From Thiomicrorhabdus sp. (GTDB lineage Bacteria > Pseudomonadota > Gammaproteobacteria > Thiomicrospirales > Thiomicrospiraceae): a stretch of DNA of 39,063 nt. The notes under the pieces were generated by a model, which was not told the DNA's origin, ran no database searches, and worked only from the letters and a program-made list of their open reading frames with translations. Made by a program: the position numbers and the translations under genes. The stretch covers positions 1 to 39,063 of the forward strand of contig JAKISK010000009.1 of NCBI GenBank assembly GCA_021648625.1, written 5' to 3'. Of the stretch, positions 1-8,794 are shown in pieces (within the stretch, counting starts at the first letter, position 1; each line of letters starts with the position of its first letter).

Positions 1-2
1 AG

Positions 3-1244
3 GTGCAGTTTCCGTGGGATTTAGAAGGCCAATACGATGATTTTAGCAGTTGTTGGGTTCGCGTCTCACAAGGCAGTGCGGGCGCAGGCTGGGGAAACAT
101 GGCGATTCCCAGAGTAGGACAAGAAGTGATGGTTAAGTTTTTAGAGGGCGACCCAGACCAACCGATTATTATGGGACGCACCCACGATGCGGTAAACCCA
201 CTGCCCCACGCCCTGCCCCAACACAAAACAAGAATGAGCCTTAAATCCAAAACCCACAAAGGCACAGGCTTTAACGAACTGCGGTTTGAAGATAAAAAAG
301 GCGAAGAGGAAATTTACGTCCACGCCGAAAAAGACTACAGACGACGGATAAAAAACAACGAAATCGTTAAAATAGAAGGCGAACTCAAAGTAAACGTGAT
401 TCAAGCCAGTGAAAAAAAAGCCAAATCCATCCAAATCACCGCTAAGGATTTTATCGAGTTTAATCTGGGCGCCAATCAAATTAAAATGACCCCCACCCAA
501 ATTACCGTGGCCGGAACAAAAATCACCCTCAAAGGCCAAGGCATCACGACCATCCAAGGGGGAATGGTTAAGATGAATGCGGGCGGAGGTGGCGCTTCTC
601 AAGCCAAGGCAAGCCTTGACAACATGGCGGTGGGAGCTAAGACTGGGGAGTTTGGTGGGTTTGGGAAGAATGAGACGAAAGTGACTCAAGACTTTGGCAT
701 AAATAAGAGTGTAGAGCCTGTTCAGGTTGCAAGCAGTGATTCTAACGTTCCTGATGATTTTGGCAGTGGAGCCATCGAACCTATTGTTAGTCCGTTGGAT
801 ATAATTGCAACCATGATGGAAGGCACCTTTCTTGAGCCAGTACTTGACTACTTACCGACCACGAAGAATGTGACAAAAACAATCAATAAGACTGCTGACA
901 ACAATAAAGACAGTGAGAAAGATGATATAGTTAGGAAAAATAATATACGAGGGGAATATGCTAAAGAAGTCAATAATTTAAAATTAAAAGCTGATCAAAT
1001 GAAAAAAGAAAATTTAAATTCTGAAAAAATTGCCCGTGAGCTTCACAAAGATAGAAGAAATTTAGGCATTAAATATAAAGACCTTACTCCCGAAAGTGAA
1101 CTTAAAAAAATATATGCTCGAAACTTAGATAAATACGATGATAAACTCGGCCCAACTGTTGATTGGTTACGGAAAAAAGGGAAAACTTGGGATCAGATTA
1201 TTGAATCAGCAACCAGAATTGGTGGAAAAGATTTAGGATATTAA
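3..1244 (+). CDS. vgrG: Type VI secretion VgrG, C-terminal part (5' truncated by window) with C-terminal toxin-like extension
   Basis: Canonical VgrG gp5-like segment (FPWDLEGQ...[54 protein letters not shown]) plus DUF2345-like beta region; Lys-rich tail ending [62 protein letters not shown] is open to the left edge. Confidence 0.9.
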   Translation: MQFPWDLEGQYDDFSSCWVRVSQGSAGAGWGNMAIPRVGQEVMVKFLEGDPDQPIIMGRTHDAVNPLPHALPQHKTRMSLKSKTHKGTGFNELRFEDKKGEEEIYVHAEKDYRRRIKNNEIVKIEGELKVNVIQASEKKAKSIQITAKDFIEFNLGANQIKMTPTQITVAGTKITLKGQGITTIQGGMVKMNAGGGGASQAKASLDNMAVGAKTGEFGGFGKNETKVTQDFGINKSVEPVQVASSDSNVPDDFGSGAIEPIVSPLDIIATMMEGTFLEPVLDYLPTTKNVTKTINKTADNNKDSEKDDIVRKNNIRGEYAKEVNNLKLKADQMKKENLNSEKIARELHKDRRNLGIKYKDLTPESELKKIYARNLDKYDDKLGPTVDWLRKKGKTWDQIIESATRIGGKDLGY

Positions 1245-1245
1245 A

Positions 1246-1518
1246 ATGACACAAAAAACTAAGCAAAAAACTTTAATTCTTGGAGATGAGTATGACGACA
1301 AACTTCGAGAAAAATTAATGCATTTTTTACAAACAAATAATGCCATTATTTTAAACACAACACAACAGATTGCAGGCTCTCAAGATATTGAGACTTTAAC
1401 AGTTTCTCTTTTCGGGCATAATATTACCATAGAAGCAGAAACTTATATCGGACTATCCATAACAGGCCCTGAAAAAGTTATTGAATATGTTCAAAAAGAA
1501 TTTTTGTCATCAACTTAA
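1246..1518 (+). CDS. Small (90 aa) putative cognate immunity protein
   Basis: Starts 2 nt after the vgrG stop; small soluble protein immediately after a VgrG with a toxin-like tail; position-based inference. Confidence 0.55.
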   Translation: MTQKTKQKTLILGDEYDDKLREKLMHFLQTNNAIILNTTQQIAGSQDIETLTVSLFGHNITIEAETYIGLSITGPEKVIEYVQKEFLSST

Positions 1519-1570
1519 TTAAATTAGCATCTCCCGCCCTATCTGAAACCCGCAAAAACTAGGGAAAAGA

Positions 1571-1690
1571 GGACTGAACCCTTAAATGGTTTTTTCAGGT
1601 TAACTTTTTTTAGTGCTGATAGGGGGGGGTAAAAAAATCCAATCCAAATTCCCCCTATCCAAAAACCACCTCAGCCCAATCAACCTTCAT
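1571..1690 (+). repeat. Copy A of a ~120-130 bp imperfect repeat (gaacccttaaatgg...ttttcagg...G8 taaaaaaatccaatccaaatt C5 tatc...cctcagcccaa)
   Basis: Aligns by eye with 4257-4390 (gaacccttaaatgggg ttttcag...G13 taaaattccaattcaaattttta C8 tatctaaaccgcctcaaccc). Confidence 0.6.
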
Positions 1691-2193
1691 TAAAACTAAT
1701 ACAAACCCGCGCCGTAAAAGGTGAGGTATTAACCGGCGCACAACGCCATGGCGACACCGCACTGAGCGGCGCGTTAATGGGTGGTGGAGCGTGGGCAGCA
1801 GGGCCATTGGGTCTCGCAGCAGGCCTTGCCCTAAATACCGTGTTGAACGTTCCCCAAGCACTGGGCGAGATGAAAACCCTGCCCAGCGTTAACGGCGGTA
1901 GCCCAATTGATCGTCACGGCATGGATCAAGTCATTGATGGCATTGAAGCACAAAAGAAAGAGGATATAAATACACTCACGCCCAGCACGCAAACACAACT
2001 TGACCCCAAGGATGATCTTAACAAAACCCGTTATTGCAGCGAAGGCAACCCTCAAAGCCATCAAGACATGGTTCAATTGCTCAAAGCGCAAGAGAACGAA
2101 GACATAAATACCCCATACTCAGAAAAACCCCTAACCGAACCCAATCAAAATCGTAGAATGGGAAGAAACAATAGGAATAAAAGAAAAAATTAA
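1639..2193 (+). pseudogene. Fragment of a larger T6SS-island gene (glycine-zipper-like hydrophobic segment), 5' truncated
   Basis: The frame of ORF 1777..2193 continues upstream without a start (..QKPPQPNQPSLKLIQTRAVKGEVLTGAQRHGDTALSGALMGGGAWAAGPLGLAAGL..) to the repeat edge. Confidence 0.4.
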
Positions 2194-2285
2194 CCGCCAA
2201 TTCTGTAAAATAAAAAACACCATGCGTCACTGAAATAAACAAGAGAATCGCCCATGAAAAACAAAAAAACGAAGGAAACCGTCAC

Positions 2286-3212
2286 ATGTTTACATTTAAA
2301 AAAATACGAACCCTTGGCCTTACCCTATTACTCAGTTTACTCAGCAGTTGCGAACTCACAGGAAACACCATGAAACTCTCCAATTTTTTTGAACCCAATA
2401 TGATCGAACTCATTAGCGCCATCCAAAAAGGCGATGAACTGAAAGCCCGTAGCCTGATTGATAAAGGCCTGTCTTTAAACGTACACGGCAACGAAGGCAT
2501 TACCCCACTGTTTTGGTTCATCATAAACAAAGATAAAGACGCCATGCGTTTGGCGATAAAACTGGGAGCTGATCCAGACTTTACGGATTCCGACGGAGGT
2601 AGCCCTATCAGAATGATAGTAAGAGGCGATGATGATGAAATGCTTTTGATTTTACTGGAAGGCGGTGCAAACCCCAATACAATAGATCGTGATGGCGATC
2701 CCGTGATGTTCCTCACCGTTGCAAATAACCGAAAAGAGCAACTGGACATGTTAATTAAATTTGGAGGGGATATTAATTTAACGGATAGAACAAAAAAAAA
2801 TAGTGCTCTGTATGCAGCTCATATGAATCAATTTAAAATGGCGCATTACCTGATAGAAAAGGGGGCGGACTTTGATAAGCGTAGTTCAACTCGTGCAGAT
2901 ATTGCATGGAATATACATGATGGCCTTTCCAGAAATCTCATCAACCCCGAATCCGACGCCTACGATTGGGCATTAAAAGTGAAACAGCAATTACTTGATC
3001 GTGGCGTAAAATTCCCCCCCCCCTCTCCACGTGAACTGCGTTGGAAAGCAGGCGAGCCTAATTTATGGGATATTGAATCTCGCATAGAAGAGCTGGACGA
3101 GCAGTTAAGCAATACAACAGATAACGATCAAAGAAAAGCCTTGCAAAAAGAGTTAGAAGCTCTAAAAATACTCGAGTTCAAAGCCGCCACAAAATTAGGA
3201 TTAAATCCATAA
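2286..3212 (+). CDS. Ankyrin-repeat lipoprotein (paralog 1)
   Basis: Signal peptide with lipobox (LLLSLLSSC), ankyrin-like repeats (GNEGITPLFWFIINKDKDAMRLAIKLGADPDFTDSDG; LLILLEGGANPNTIDRDG); C10 tract within the ORF. Confidence 0.8.
   Translation: MFTFKKIRTLGLTLLLSLLSSCELTGNTMKLSNFFEPNMIELISAIQKGDELKARSLIDKGLSLNVHGNEGITPLFWFIINKDKDAMRLAIKLGADPDFTDSDGGSPIRMIVRGDDDEMLLILLEGGANPNTIDRDGDPVMFLTVANNRKEQLDMLIKFGGDINLTDRTKKNSALYAAHMNQFKMAHYLIEKGADFDKRSSTRADIAWNIHDGLSRNLINPESDAYDWALKVKQQLLDRGVKFPPPSPRELRWKAGEPNLWDIESRIEELDEQLSNTTDNDQRKALQKELEALKILEFKAATKLGLNP
3014..3023 (+). repeat. C10 homopolymer inside ankyrin lipoprotein 1
   Basis: gtaaaattCCCCCCCCCCtctcca, encodes KFPPPSP. Confidence 0.9.
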
Positions 3213-3233
3213 TCCAACCTCCTGCGTGTTTCC

Positions 3234-4136
3234 ATGTTTAATGTTAAAAAAACCATCGCCCTCACCACTGGCTTATTGCTTGCGGTGTTGTCGGGTTGCG
3301 AACTCACAGGAAACACCATGAAACTCTCCAATTTTTTTGAACCCGATATGATCGAACTCATTACAGCCATCGAGAAAAACGATGAACTTAAAGCCCGTAG
3401 CCTGATCGATCAAGGTCTGTCTTTAAACGTACACGGCAATGAAGGCATTACCCCGTTGTTTTGGTTCACCATAAACAAAGATAAAGCCGCCATGCGCCTA
3501 GCGATGAAACTGGGAGCCGACCCTGATTTTTCCGACCCTGATGGAGATACGCCTCTTGCCATAGTAGTGGAAAGCAATGATGACGAAATGCTCTTGATTC
3601 TTCTGGAAGGCGGCGCAAACCCCAATACGATAGATAGCGATGGCCAACCCGTGATGTTCCCCAGCGTTGCGAATGACCGAAAAGAGCAACTGGATATGTT
3701 GATTAAATTTGGAGGGGATATTAATTTAACGGATAAAATGAATAAAAATAGTGCTATGTATGGAGTTCGTCTAAATAAATTTAAAATAGTGCATTACCTG
3801 ATAGAAAAAGGAGTGGAATTTGATAAGCGTAGTTCATTGGGAGGGGATATTGCGTGGAGTGTCCATGACAAACTTTCCAGAAATCTCCTCAACCCCGAAT
3901 CGGACACCTACGATTGGGCATTAAAAGTGAAACAACAATTACTTGATCGTGGTGTAAAATTCCCCCCCCCCTCTCCATTCGATGTTCGCTGGAGTAAGGG
4001 AAACCCAGACAGTATTGACATTGATATACGCAAAAAAGATCTAAAAGAGGAAATAGAAAACACATCCGATCAAAATAAGAGAGAAGCCTTGCAAAAAGAG
4101 TTGGAAGCCGTCAAAAAATTAATACCAAAACAATGA
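3234..4136 (+). CDS. Ankyrin-repeat lipoprotein (paralog 2, tandem duplicate)
   Basis: Same architecture as 2286..3212, lipobox LLAVLSGC; shared CELTGNTMKLSNFFEP segment; same C10 tract. Confidence 0.8.
   Translation: MFNVKKTIALTTGLLLAVLSGCELTGNTMKLSNFFEPDMIELITAIEKNDELKARSLIDQGLSLNVHGNEGITPLFWFTINKDKAAMRLAMKLGADPDFSDPDGDTPLAIVVESNDDEMLLILLEGGANPNTIDSDGQPVMFPSVANDRKEQLDMLIKFGGDINLTDKMNKNSAMYGVRLNKFKIVHYLIEKGVEFDKRSSLGGDIAWSVHDKLSRNLLNPESDTYDWALKVKQQLLDRGVKFPPPSPFDVRWSKGNPDSIDIDIRKKDLKEEIENTSDQNKREALQKELEAVKKLIPKQ
3962..3971 (+). repeat. C10 homopolymer inside ankyrin lipoprotein 2
   Basis: gtaaaattCCCCCCCCCCtctcca at the position homologous to paralog 1. Confidence 0.9.
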
Positions 4137-4158
4137 TAAAACGCTCATGCGTGTTTCT

Positions 4159-4308
4159 ATGTTTAATTTAAAAAAAACCATCGCCCTCACCACTGGCTTA
4201 TTGCTTGCGGTGTTGTCGGGTTGCGAACTCACAGGAAATATAAAAGAGATAAAAGGGGACGGAACCCTTAAATGGGGTTTTCAGATTAAAAACAAGTCTT
4301 TTTTATGA
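4159..4308 (+). pseudogene. Third, truncated copy of the ankyrin lipoprotein: signal peptide and lipobox stub only
   Basis: atgtttaatttaaaaaaaaccatcgccctcaccactggcttattgcttgcggtgttgtcgggttgcgaactcacagga nearly matches the start of 3234..4136, then diverges (NIKEIKGDGTLKWGFQIKNKSFL*). Confidence 0.75.
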
Positions 4309-4390
4309 TGGTCGTGGGGGGGGGGGGGTAAAATTCCAATTCAAATTTTTATCCCCCCCCTATCTAAACCGCCTCAACCCAAACTACACC
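4257..4390 (+). repeat. Copy B of the ~120-130 bp repeat seen at 1571-1690, with G13 and C8 tracts
   Basis: See copy A. Confidence 0.6.
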
Positions 4391-4693
4391 CTCATCATTG
4401 AACCCGATCTACAGCGATTAAGCCTCACCTCAAACGCCCGTGTGTTTCAACAAAAAACCGTACCGGACATTGTTAAAAAAATACTCAAAGAACATGGCTT
4501 GGTCGATTACGAATTTCGAACCCAAGACGATCACCCGCCTCGTGAATATTGTGTGCAGTATCACGAGACCAATTTGGCGTTTATCGAACGACTCCTAGCC
4601 GAAGAGGGCTTTTTTTACTTTTGGGAACACTCAAAAAGCGGCGCTAAACTGATTGTGACCGATTCCTGGGAAATAGCTGTAACATACAATTAA
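4375..4693 (+). pseudogene. Internal fragment of a second vgrG (N-terminal region), truncated at both ends
   Basis: Frame reads ..NRLNPNYTLIIEPDLQRLSLTSNARVFQQKTVPDIVKKILKEHGLVDYEFRTQDDHPPREYCVQYHETNLAFIERLLAEEGFFYFWEHSKSGAKLIVTDS then ends in unrelated residues. Confidence 0.8.
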
Positions 4694-4817
4694 TCCTAAG
4701 CTGTTCACTCAAATGCGCATAAACAACGCTAATTTTCAATGTAGTAGCATGTAACATGACATCTAAACAAGACAATTTCAAAAGTGGCAACATTTTACAT
4801 TTCAAAGTAACTTTCAC

Positions 4818-5450
4818 TCACTCGTACTCAGAAGAGCCGATGGTTTGTTGCTCAGAGTCCGCATAAGTCACAAACGTGCCTTTATAGCTAAAAACTTCAC
4901 CAAACAAAGGATGAACCAATTTAAAAGCCATATTAAAGGTTTGTGTATCATCGGAATTATGCTCCGTTTCAACAATACTCGCGTGACCCAATGCCAACCA
5001 TTCCGGAATAGGTAATGTCAGCTTTCCTATCTTTAAAATATAGCCTTTACTTTCATATTTTAATTGCTGGTTTTCTACAAAAGCGTACATTTTCAAGCCT
5101 AAAAATCCATTAATATACTCAATAAATTCATTATCCTTATGATGAATAAAAACACTGTTAAAGTTAATTATCTTACCCTCTGGAAAAGTAATACTTCGCT
5201 GCCAACACTCTTTGTCTCCTTCCATCTCTTTACTGACCTTGGTCACCAAGTTTGTACCGCGTTTATTGACCAATGCCCCTAGAATTCGAAAAAAAGATAA
5301 GGGCCACTGCATAAACCAAGGGTAATTGATGTCTAGCTTTCCCACGGCATGATTCTCTTTTTGTGCGTTCAAAGCATAATGATTTTTTAAGGCTTTGGGC
5401 AATTGCTGCCATTGCTCCCCAAGTGCTTGTTGCATTAACGATTGTTTCAT
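4818..5450 (-). CDS. DUF4166-like protein
   Basis: 210 aa; LGEQWQQLPKALKNHYAL..., W.RSITFPEGKI; 4-nt overlap with the upstream DUF2269-like ORF, a commonly seen trio with an SDR gene. Confidence 0.6.
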   Translation of the reverse strand: MKQSLMQQALGEQWQQLPKALKNHYALNAQKENHAVGKLDINYPWFMQWPLSFFRILGALVNKRGTNLVTKVSKEMEGDKECWQRSITFPEGKIINFNSVFIHHKDNEFIEYINGFLGLKMYAFVENQQLKYESKGYILKIGKLTLPIPEWLALGHASIVETEHNSDDTQTFNMAFKLVHPLFGEVFSYKGTFVTYADSEQQTIGSSEYE

Positions 5451-5926
5451 AAGAACACTCCAAATGTTTGTTTAAACGTCATGAGCAATATAACCAAAAT
5501 CATGGCAATAAAAGCAGGAATGCCCAATGCCAACCAAATTTTAGAGTATTGCCAATAAATGGTTGGTAATTCAGTGCCTTGACGCATGGCTTGTTTGGAA
5601 ATGTTCTGCATCTTTATTTGCAAGTAAACAACAGGTAACCAACAAGCCCCTGCAATAACGTACAAAACTAGGCTTACCAAAACCCATGATGTCGTTAGCG
5701 GTAAGTCGACAAAGCTCGCCATCCATATTCCCGAAATGGGCAAAAAAATTACAGTTGGCGTGGTAAATAACCAATCCGCCAGCACCACGTTTTTATTCGT
5801 GATGGCAATATGATGAAGATTACCACTGCGATCTGCCATCCACTTATAAAAAGCAGAACCCAACCCCAACCCAAACATGACAATCGCACTGATTATATGT
5901 AAATATTTAACGGTTAAATAGATCAA
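5447..5926 (-). CDS. DUF2269-family integral membrane protein
   Basis: MIYLTVKYLHIISAIVMFGLGLGSAFYKWMADRSGN..., four hydrophobic segments. Confidence 0.7.
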   Translation of the reverse strand: MIYLTVKYLHIISAIVMFGLGLGSAFYKWMADRSGNLHHIAITNKNVVLADWLFTTPTVIFLPISGIWMASFVDLPLTTSWVLVSLVLYVIAGACWLPVVYLQIKMQNISKQAMRQGTELPTIYWQYSKIWLALGIPAFIAMILVILLMTFKQTFGVFL

Positions 5927-6756
5927 TTTAATTTCTCCATAAAGGTTTTCAAAGGCAAATAATCTGCTGTATTATTTTGCTCTAACATAATTAAATTATC
6001 CCTTGATATCAACGTTAAATTAAATGGACTTAACAACTGAGCAACCCGATTTATCCAACTTTTTGGTATTGGCATAAATCGTATCGATGATTTTTTACAA
6101 CGCAATTGTTTCATCCATTGCTTGTAAGTGATGGCTTTACGGCTAACAACATCAATGGTTTGATTGGGTTGTTTAGAAACAATGCACCTTTCAATTACTT
6201 TAATCATGTACTCGATGGTTACGGGTTGAATTTTTTGGTCACCACTGCCAATTAATGGCGTAATAAATAAATTACTCAATCGTTTAAAAAAACGGTAGCT
6301 TGTACCGCCTTGCCCAAAGATTAATGACGGACGCAAAACAAACCATTCACATGGCGATTTTCGTAAAAAGTCATCGGCTTGTTTTTTACTTTTATGGTAT
6401 TTAACAATAGCGGAGTCGTCCGCTCCCAAAGCAGAAATTTGAATAATACGTTTTACATCTGTTTTTTCACATGCTTTAAATAAAGCAATAGGGGATAAAT
6501 TGTGCATGACATTAAAGCTGTGTTTGCTATTTTCTGAAATGATTCCTACACAATTAATCACCACATCAATTCCCTTTAATAAAGGCAACCAATCCGTAAT
6601 ATTAAGCATTTTCATAAAATCAACTTTAACGATTTTGACATCAAAATCCAATTCGGTTTTATGTATACAGGCGGTAATAGAGTGGTCATATTTGACCAAT
6701 GACTGAATTAAAGATTGCCCAACAAAGCCACTTGCACCTGTGATGAGGATATTCAT
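5923..6756 (-). CDS. NAD(P)-binding SDR / NmrA-like epimerase
   Basis: MNILITGASGFVGQSLIQSL Rossmann motif; start moved to ATG at 6756 preceded by gggagag; track start at 6780 is less likely. Confidence 0.8.
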   Translation of the reverse strand: MNILITGASGFVGQSLIQSLVKYDHSITACIHKTELDFDVKIVKVDFMKMLNITDWLPLLKGIDVVINCVGIISENSKHSFNVMHNLSPIALFKACEKTDVKRIIQISALGADDSAIVKYHKSKKQADDFLRKSPCEWFVLRPSLIFGQGGTSYRFFKRLSNLFITPLIGSGDQKIQPVTIEYMIKVIERCIVSKQPNQTIDVVSRKAITYKQWMKQLRCKKSSIRFMPIPKSWINRVAQLLSPFNLTLISRDNLIMLEQNNTADYLPLKTFMEKLN

Positions 6757-6872
6757 ACTGCTCTCCCGTTTCATTAACAATCGAGGCCAGTATATGAATT
6801 TGATCTGTTTTAAACGTCCTAAATGACAAATATGGACAGTTTGGGTATTCCAAAATGATCAATGAATAACTA

Positions 6873-7035
6873 CCCTAATCCCCAGATAGAAAATACGTTT
6901 ATAGCACAAACCCTTGCCGCACCTAGTAAATTCAAAAAAAGACGCATCACCAATAAGGTGACATTGTTTTTTTTGAGTTCACTATGCACATCAACCGTTT
7001 GCACTCTAATTCGCATTTCTATCTGGGGATTAGGG
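6873..7035 (+). mobile_element. MITE-like 163-bp palindromic element, copy 1 (diverged)
   Basis: TIRs CCCTAATCCCCAGATAGAAA / TTTCTATCTGGGGATTAGGG; exact 5-bp TSD AACTA at 6868-6872 and 7036-7040. Confidence 0.85.
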
Positions 7036-7069
7036 AACTATATGAATCGCTATTTTTAGTTAGAAAAAA

Positions 7070-8068
7070 CTATTTGATTTGTTTTCTATATTTTGCTGGT
7101 GTGGTACCAACAAACTCTTTAAAGGCGGCATAAAAATTAGATTGAGATGAAAACCCTGCTTCTAAACTCACTGAAACAACAGACATATCTGGCTGGGAAA
7201 GTAATATTTTTTTTGCCGCATCAATCCGTTGTTGGCGTAAATAACTAGAAAAACTCATTTTCAATTTGGTATTGATCAGTTCCGACAATTGATGTGTGCT
7301 TAGTTCAAGCTCTGAGGCAATGGTATGTAAATTTAAGTTACTTTGTTGATAAAGCTTATCAACCTTCATAAGTGCATCTAATTGTTTTAGTTTTTGTGCA
7401 CAATCAATGGCATTAAGGGTAGAAACCGCATACGTTTGTTGCGCAATTTCTGTCACAGATTCAGAAACATTTGGTTTATAGTTCAAAAGTAAAGCCACCA
7501 CAAATAATGCAAAACCAATTGCACTGGCATAAAGAGCGTAAAACAATTTTTCATTAAACGGCATAATTAAAGCAATAATGGAAACCGCAATCGCAACAAC
7601 AAATACAAAAGACAGCAATAAAATCTCAATTTTGAACGCCTCTCTGTATTTTTTTAGGGCATAAAGACTCGTTAACAACCACAATAGATAAGCGGATCCA
7701 ATAACAAATGCCATAACAAACGCGGTATTATGTGAAAAAATAAAGATGCTTATTAAGGGCGAAAAATGCAACAAGTGCGTCCAGCTAAAATCATTTTGTG
7801 CCTTAAGAAATGCGCGAGAATACAAATAAAAGCTAGGAGCAACCAAGTACAACAAAAATAGATAAGGTTTATTTTTTATAAAGGAACTGTCGTAAAGCAA
7901 ATAATAAAAGTGTATTAACTGTAGTCCTACTAAAGACACCAGCAAGATAACGCCAAAAAATAGCGACGTTTTTTGTTTATCAGAATACGATTTTTTGAAA
8001 TGAATGAATACAAAAACCGTTGCATAAAAAACGGAAAATCCAATCAGTAAAATAGCAAGGGTTTGCAT
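7070..8068 (-). CDS. AraC-family regulator with N-terminal 7-TM-like membrane domain
   Basis: C-terminal HTH (LSTHQLSELINTKLKMSFSSYLRQQRIDAAKKILLSQPDMSVVSVSLEAGFSSQSNFYAAFKEFVGTTPAKYRKQ); multiple hydrophobic segments upstream. Confidence 0.85.
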   Translation of the reverse strand: MQTLAILLIGFSVFYATVFVFIHFKKSYSDKQKTSLFFGVILLVSLVGLQLIHFYYLLYDSSFIKNKPYLFLLYLVAPSFYLYSRAFLKAQNDFSWTHLLHFSPLISIFIFSHNTAFVMAFVIGSAYLLWLLTSLYALKKYREAFKIEILLLSFVFVVAIAVSIIALIMPFNEKLFYALYASAIGFALFVVALLLNYKPNVSESVTEIAQQTYAVSTLNAIDCAQKLKQLDALMKVDKLYQQSNLNLHTIASELELSTHQLSELINTKLKMSFSSYLRQQRIDAAKKILLSQPDMSVVSVSLEAGFSSQSNFYAAFKEFVGTTPAKYRKQIK

Positions 8069-8164
8069 AACCTTTATCCCATGTTTTATTGTTTTATTAT
8101 GCCGTCATTCCTTAGGCTGCTATGGGGAGGGGATTTTTCACTCACAAGGTCGGAAAATAGCCAC

Positions 8165-8794
8165 TTACACCTCTGTTGATTCACGCGCTTTCTTCTTCTC
8201 CTGCTTAGGCTTTAAAAAGAACTCTGAAAAAATAAGCAGTGCCGCGCCCACGGAGATTGCCATATCAGCGATATTAAAGGTGGCGTAGTGCCATGTGCCG
8301 ATGTAGAAGTCGATAAAGTCGGTCACTCGGCCTTCAAGCAATCGGTCGATGACGTTGCCAATAGCGCCACCTAGTATGAGGTTAATGCCCCAGACTTCGG
8401 TGGTGAACCCTTTAGGTAAACGAGACAGCCACACAATAAAAATCACACTGACAATCAACGCAAGCCCTGATAAGAACCAGCGCTGCCAGCCGCCCATATC
8501 GGCTAAAAAACTGAACGCTGCGCCATAGTTGTAGGCGAGCGTCCAGTTTAGGTATGGCATAACGGCCACGGGTTCGGCGAAGGTTAAGGTGGATACCGCC
8601 CAGTATTTAGTGAGCTGATCTAACACCACTAAAACCACCGCAACCCATACAGTGGTTAAGGCAGTCTGTTTCAATGCCTTATTGGTATTTGAAGGAGGGG
8701 GGGAAGAAATTTTACCCCCCCCCTCTTTTTTAGGCGCGTGAAGCTCCGTTATCTGCTCAAATGAATCCTTAGGCATAGTGACGCACTTCTCCAT
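8165..8794 (-). CDS. lspA: Lipoprotein signal peptidase with unusual N-terminal extension
   Basis: [45 protein letters not shown]. The N-terminal extension contains [12 protein letters not shown] encoded by G/C tracts. Confidence 0.93.
   Translation of the reverse strand: MEKCVTMPKDSFEQITELHAPKKEGGGKISSPPPSNTNKALKQTALTTVWVAVVLVVLDQLTKYWAVSTLTFAEPVAVMPYLNWTLAYNYGAAFSFLADMGGWQRWFLSGLALIVSVIFIVWLSRLPKGFTTEVWGINLILGGAIGNVIDRLLEGRVTDFIDFYIGTWHYATFNIADMAISVGAALLIFSEFFLKPKQEKKKARESTEV
8697..8723. repeat. G7-aagaaatttta-C9 paired homopolymer (hairpin-capable) inside the lspA 5' region
   Basis: gaGGGGGGGaagaaattttaCCCCCCCCCtc read directly. Confidence 0.85.

Noticed and set aside
6862-7059. Small ORFs over the MITE copies (6862..7059 +, 13432..13845 -, 35003..35329 -, 35085..35273 +) as genes
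   Set aside because: All are generated by the palindromic repeat, which is open on both strands; no SD or conserved start.
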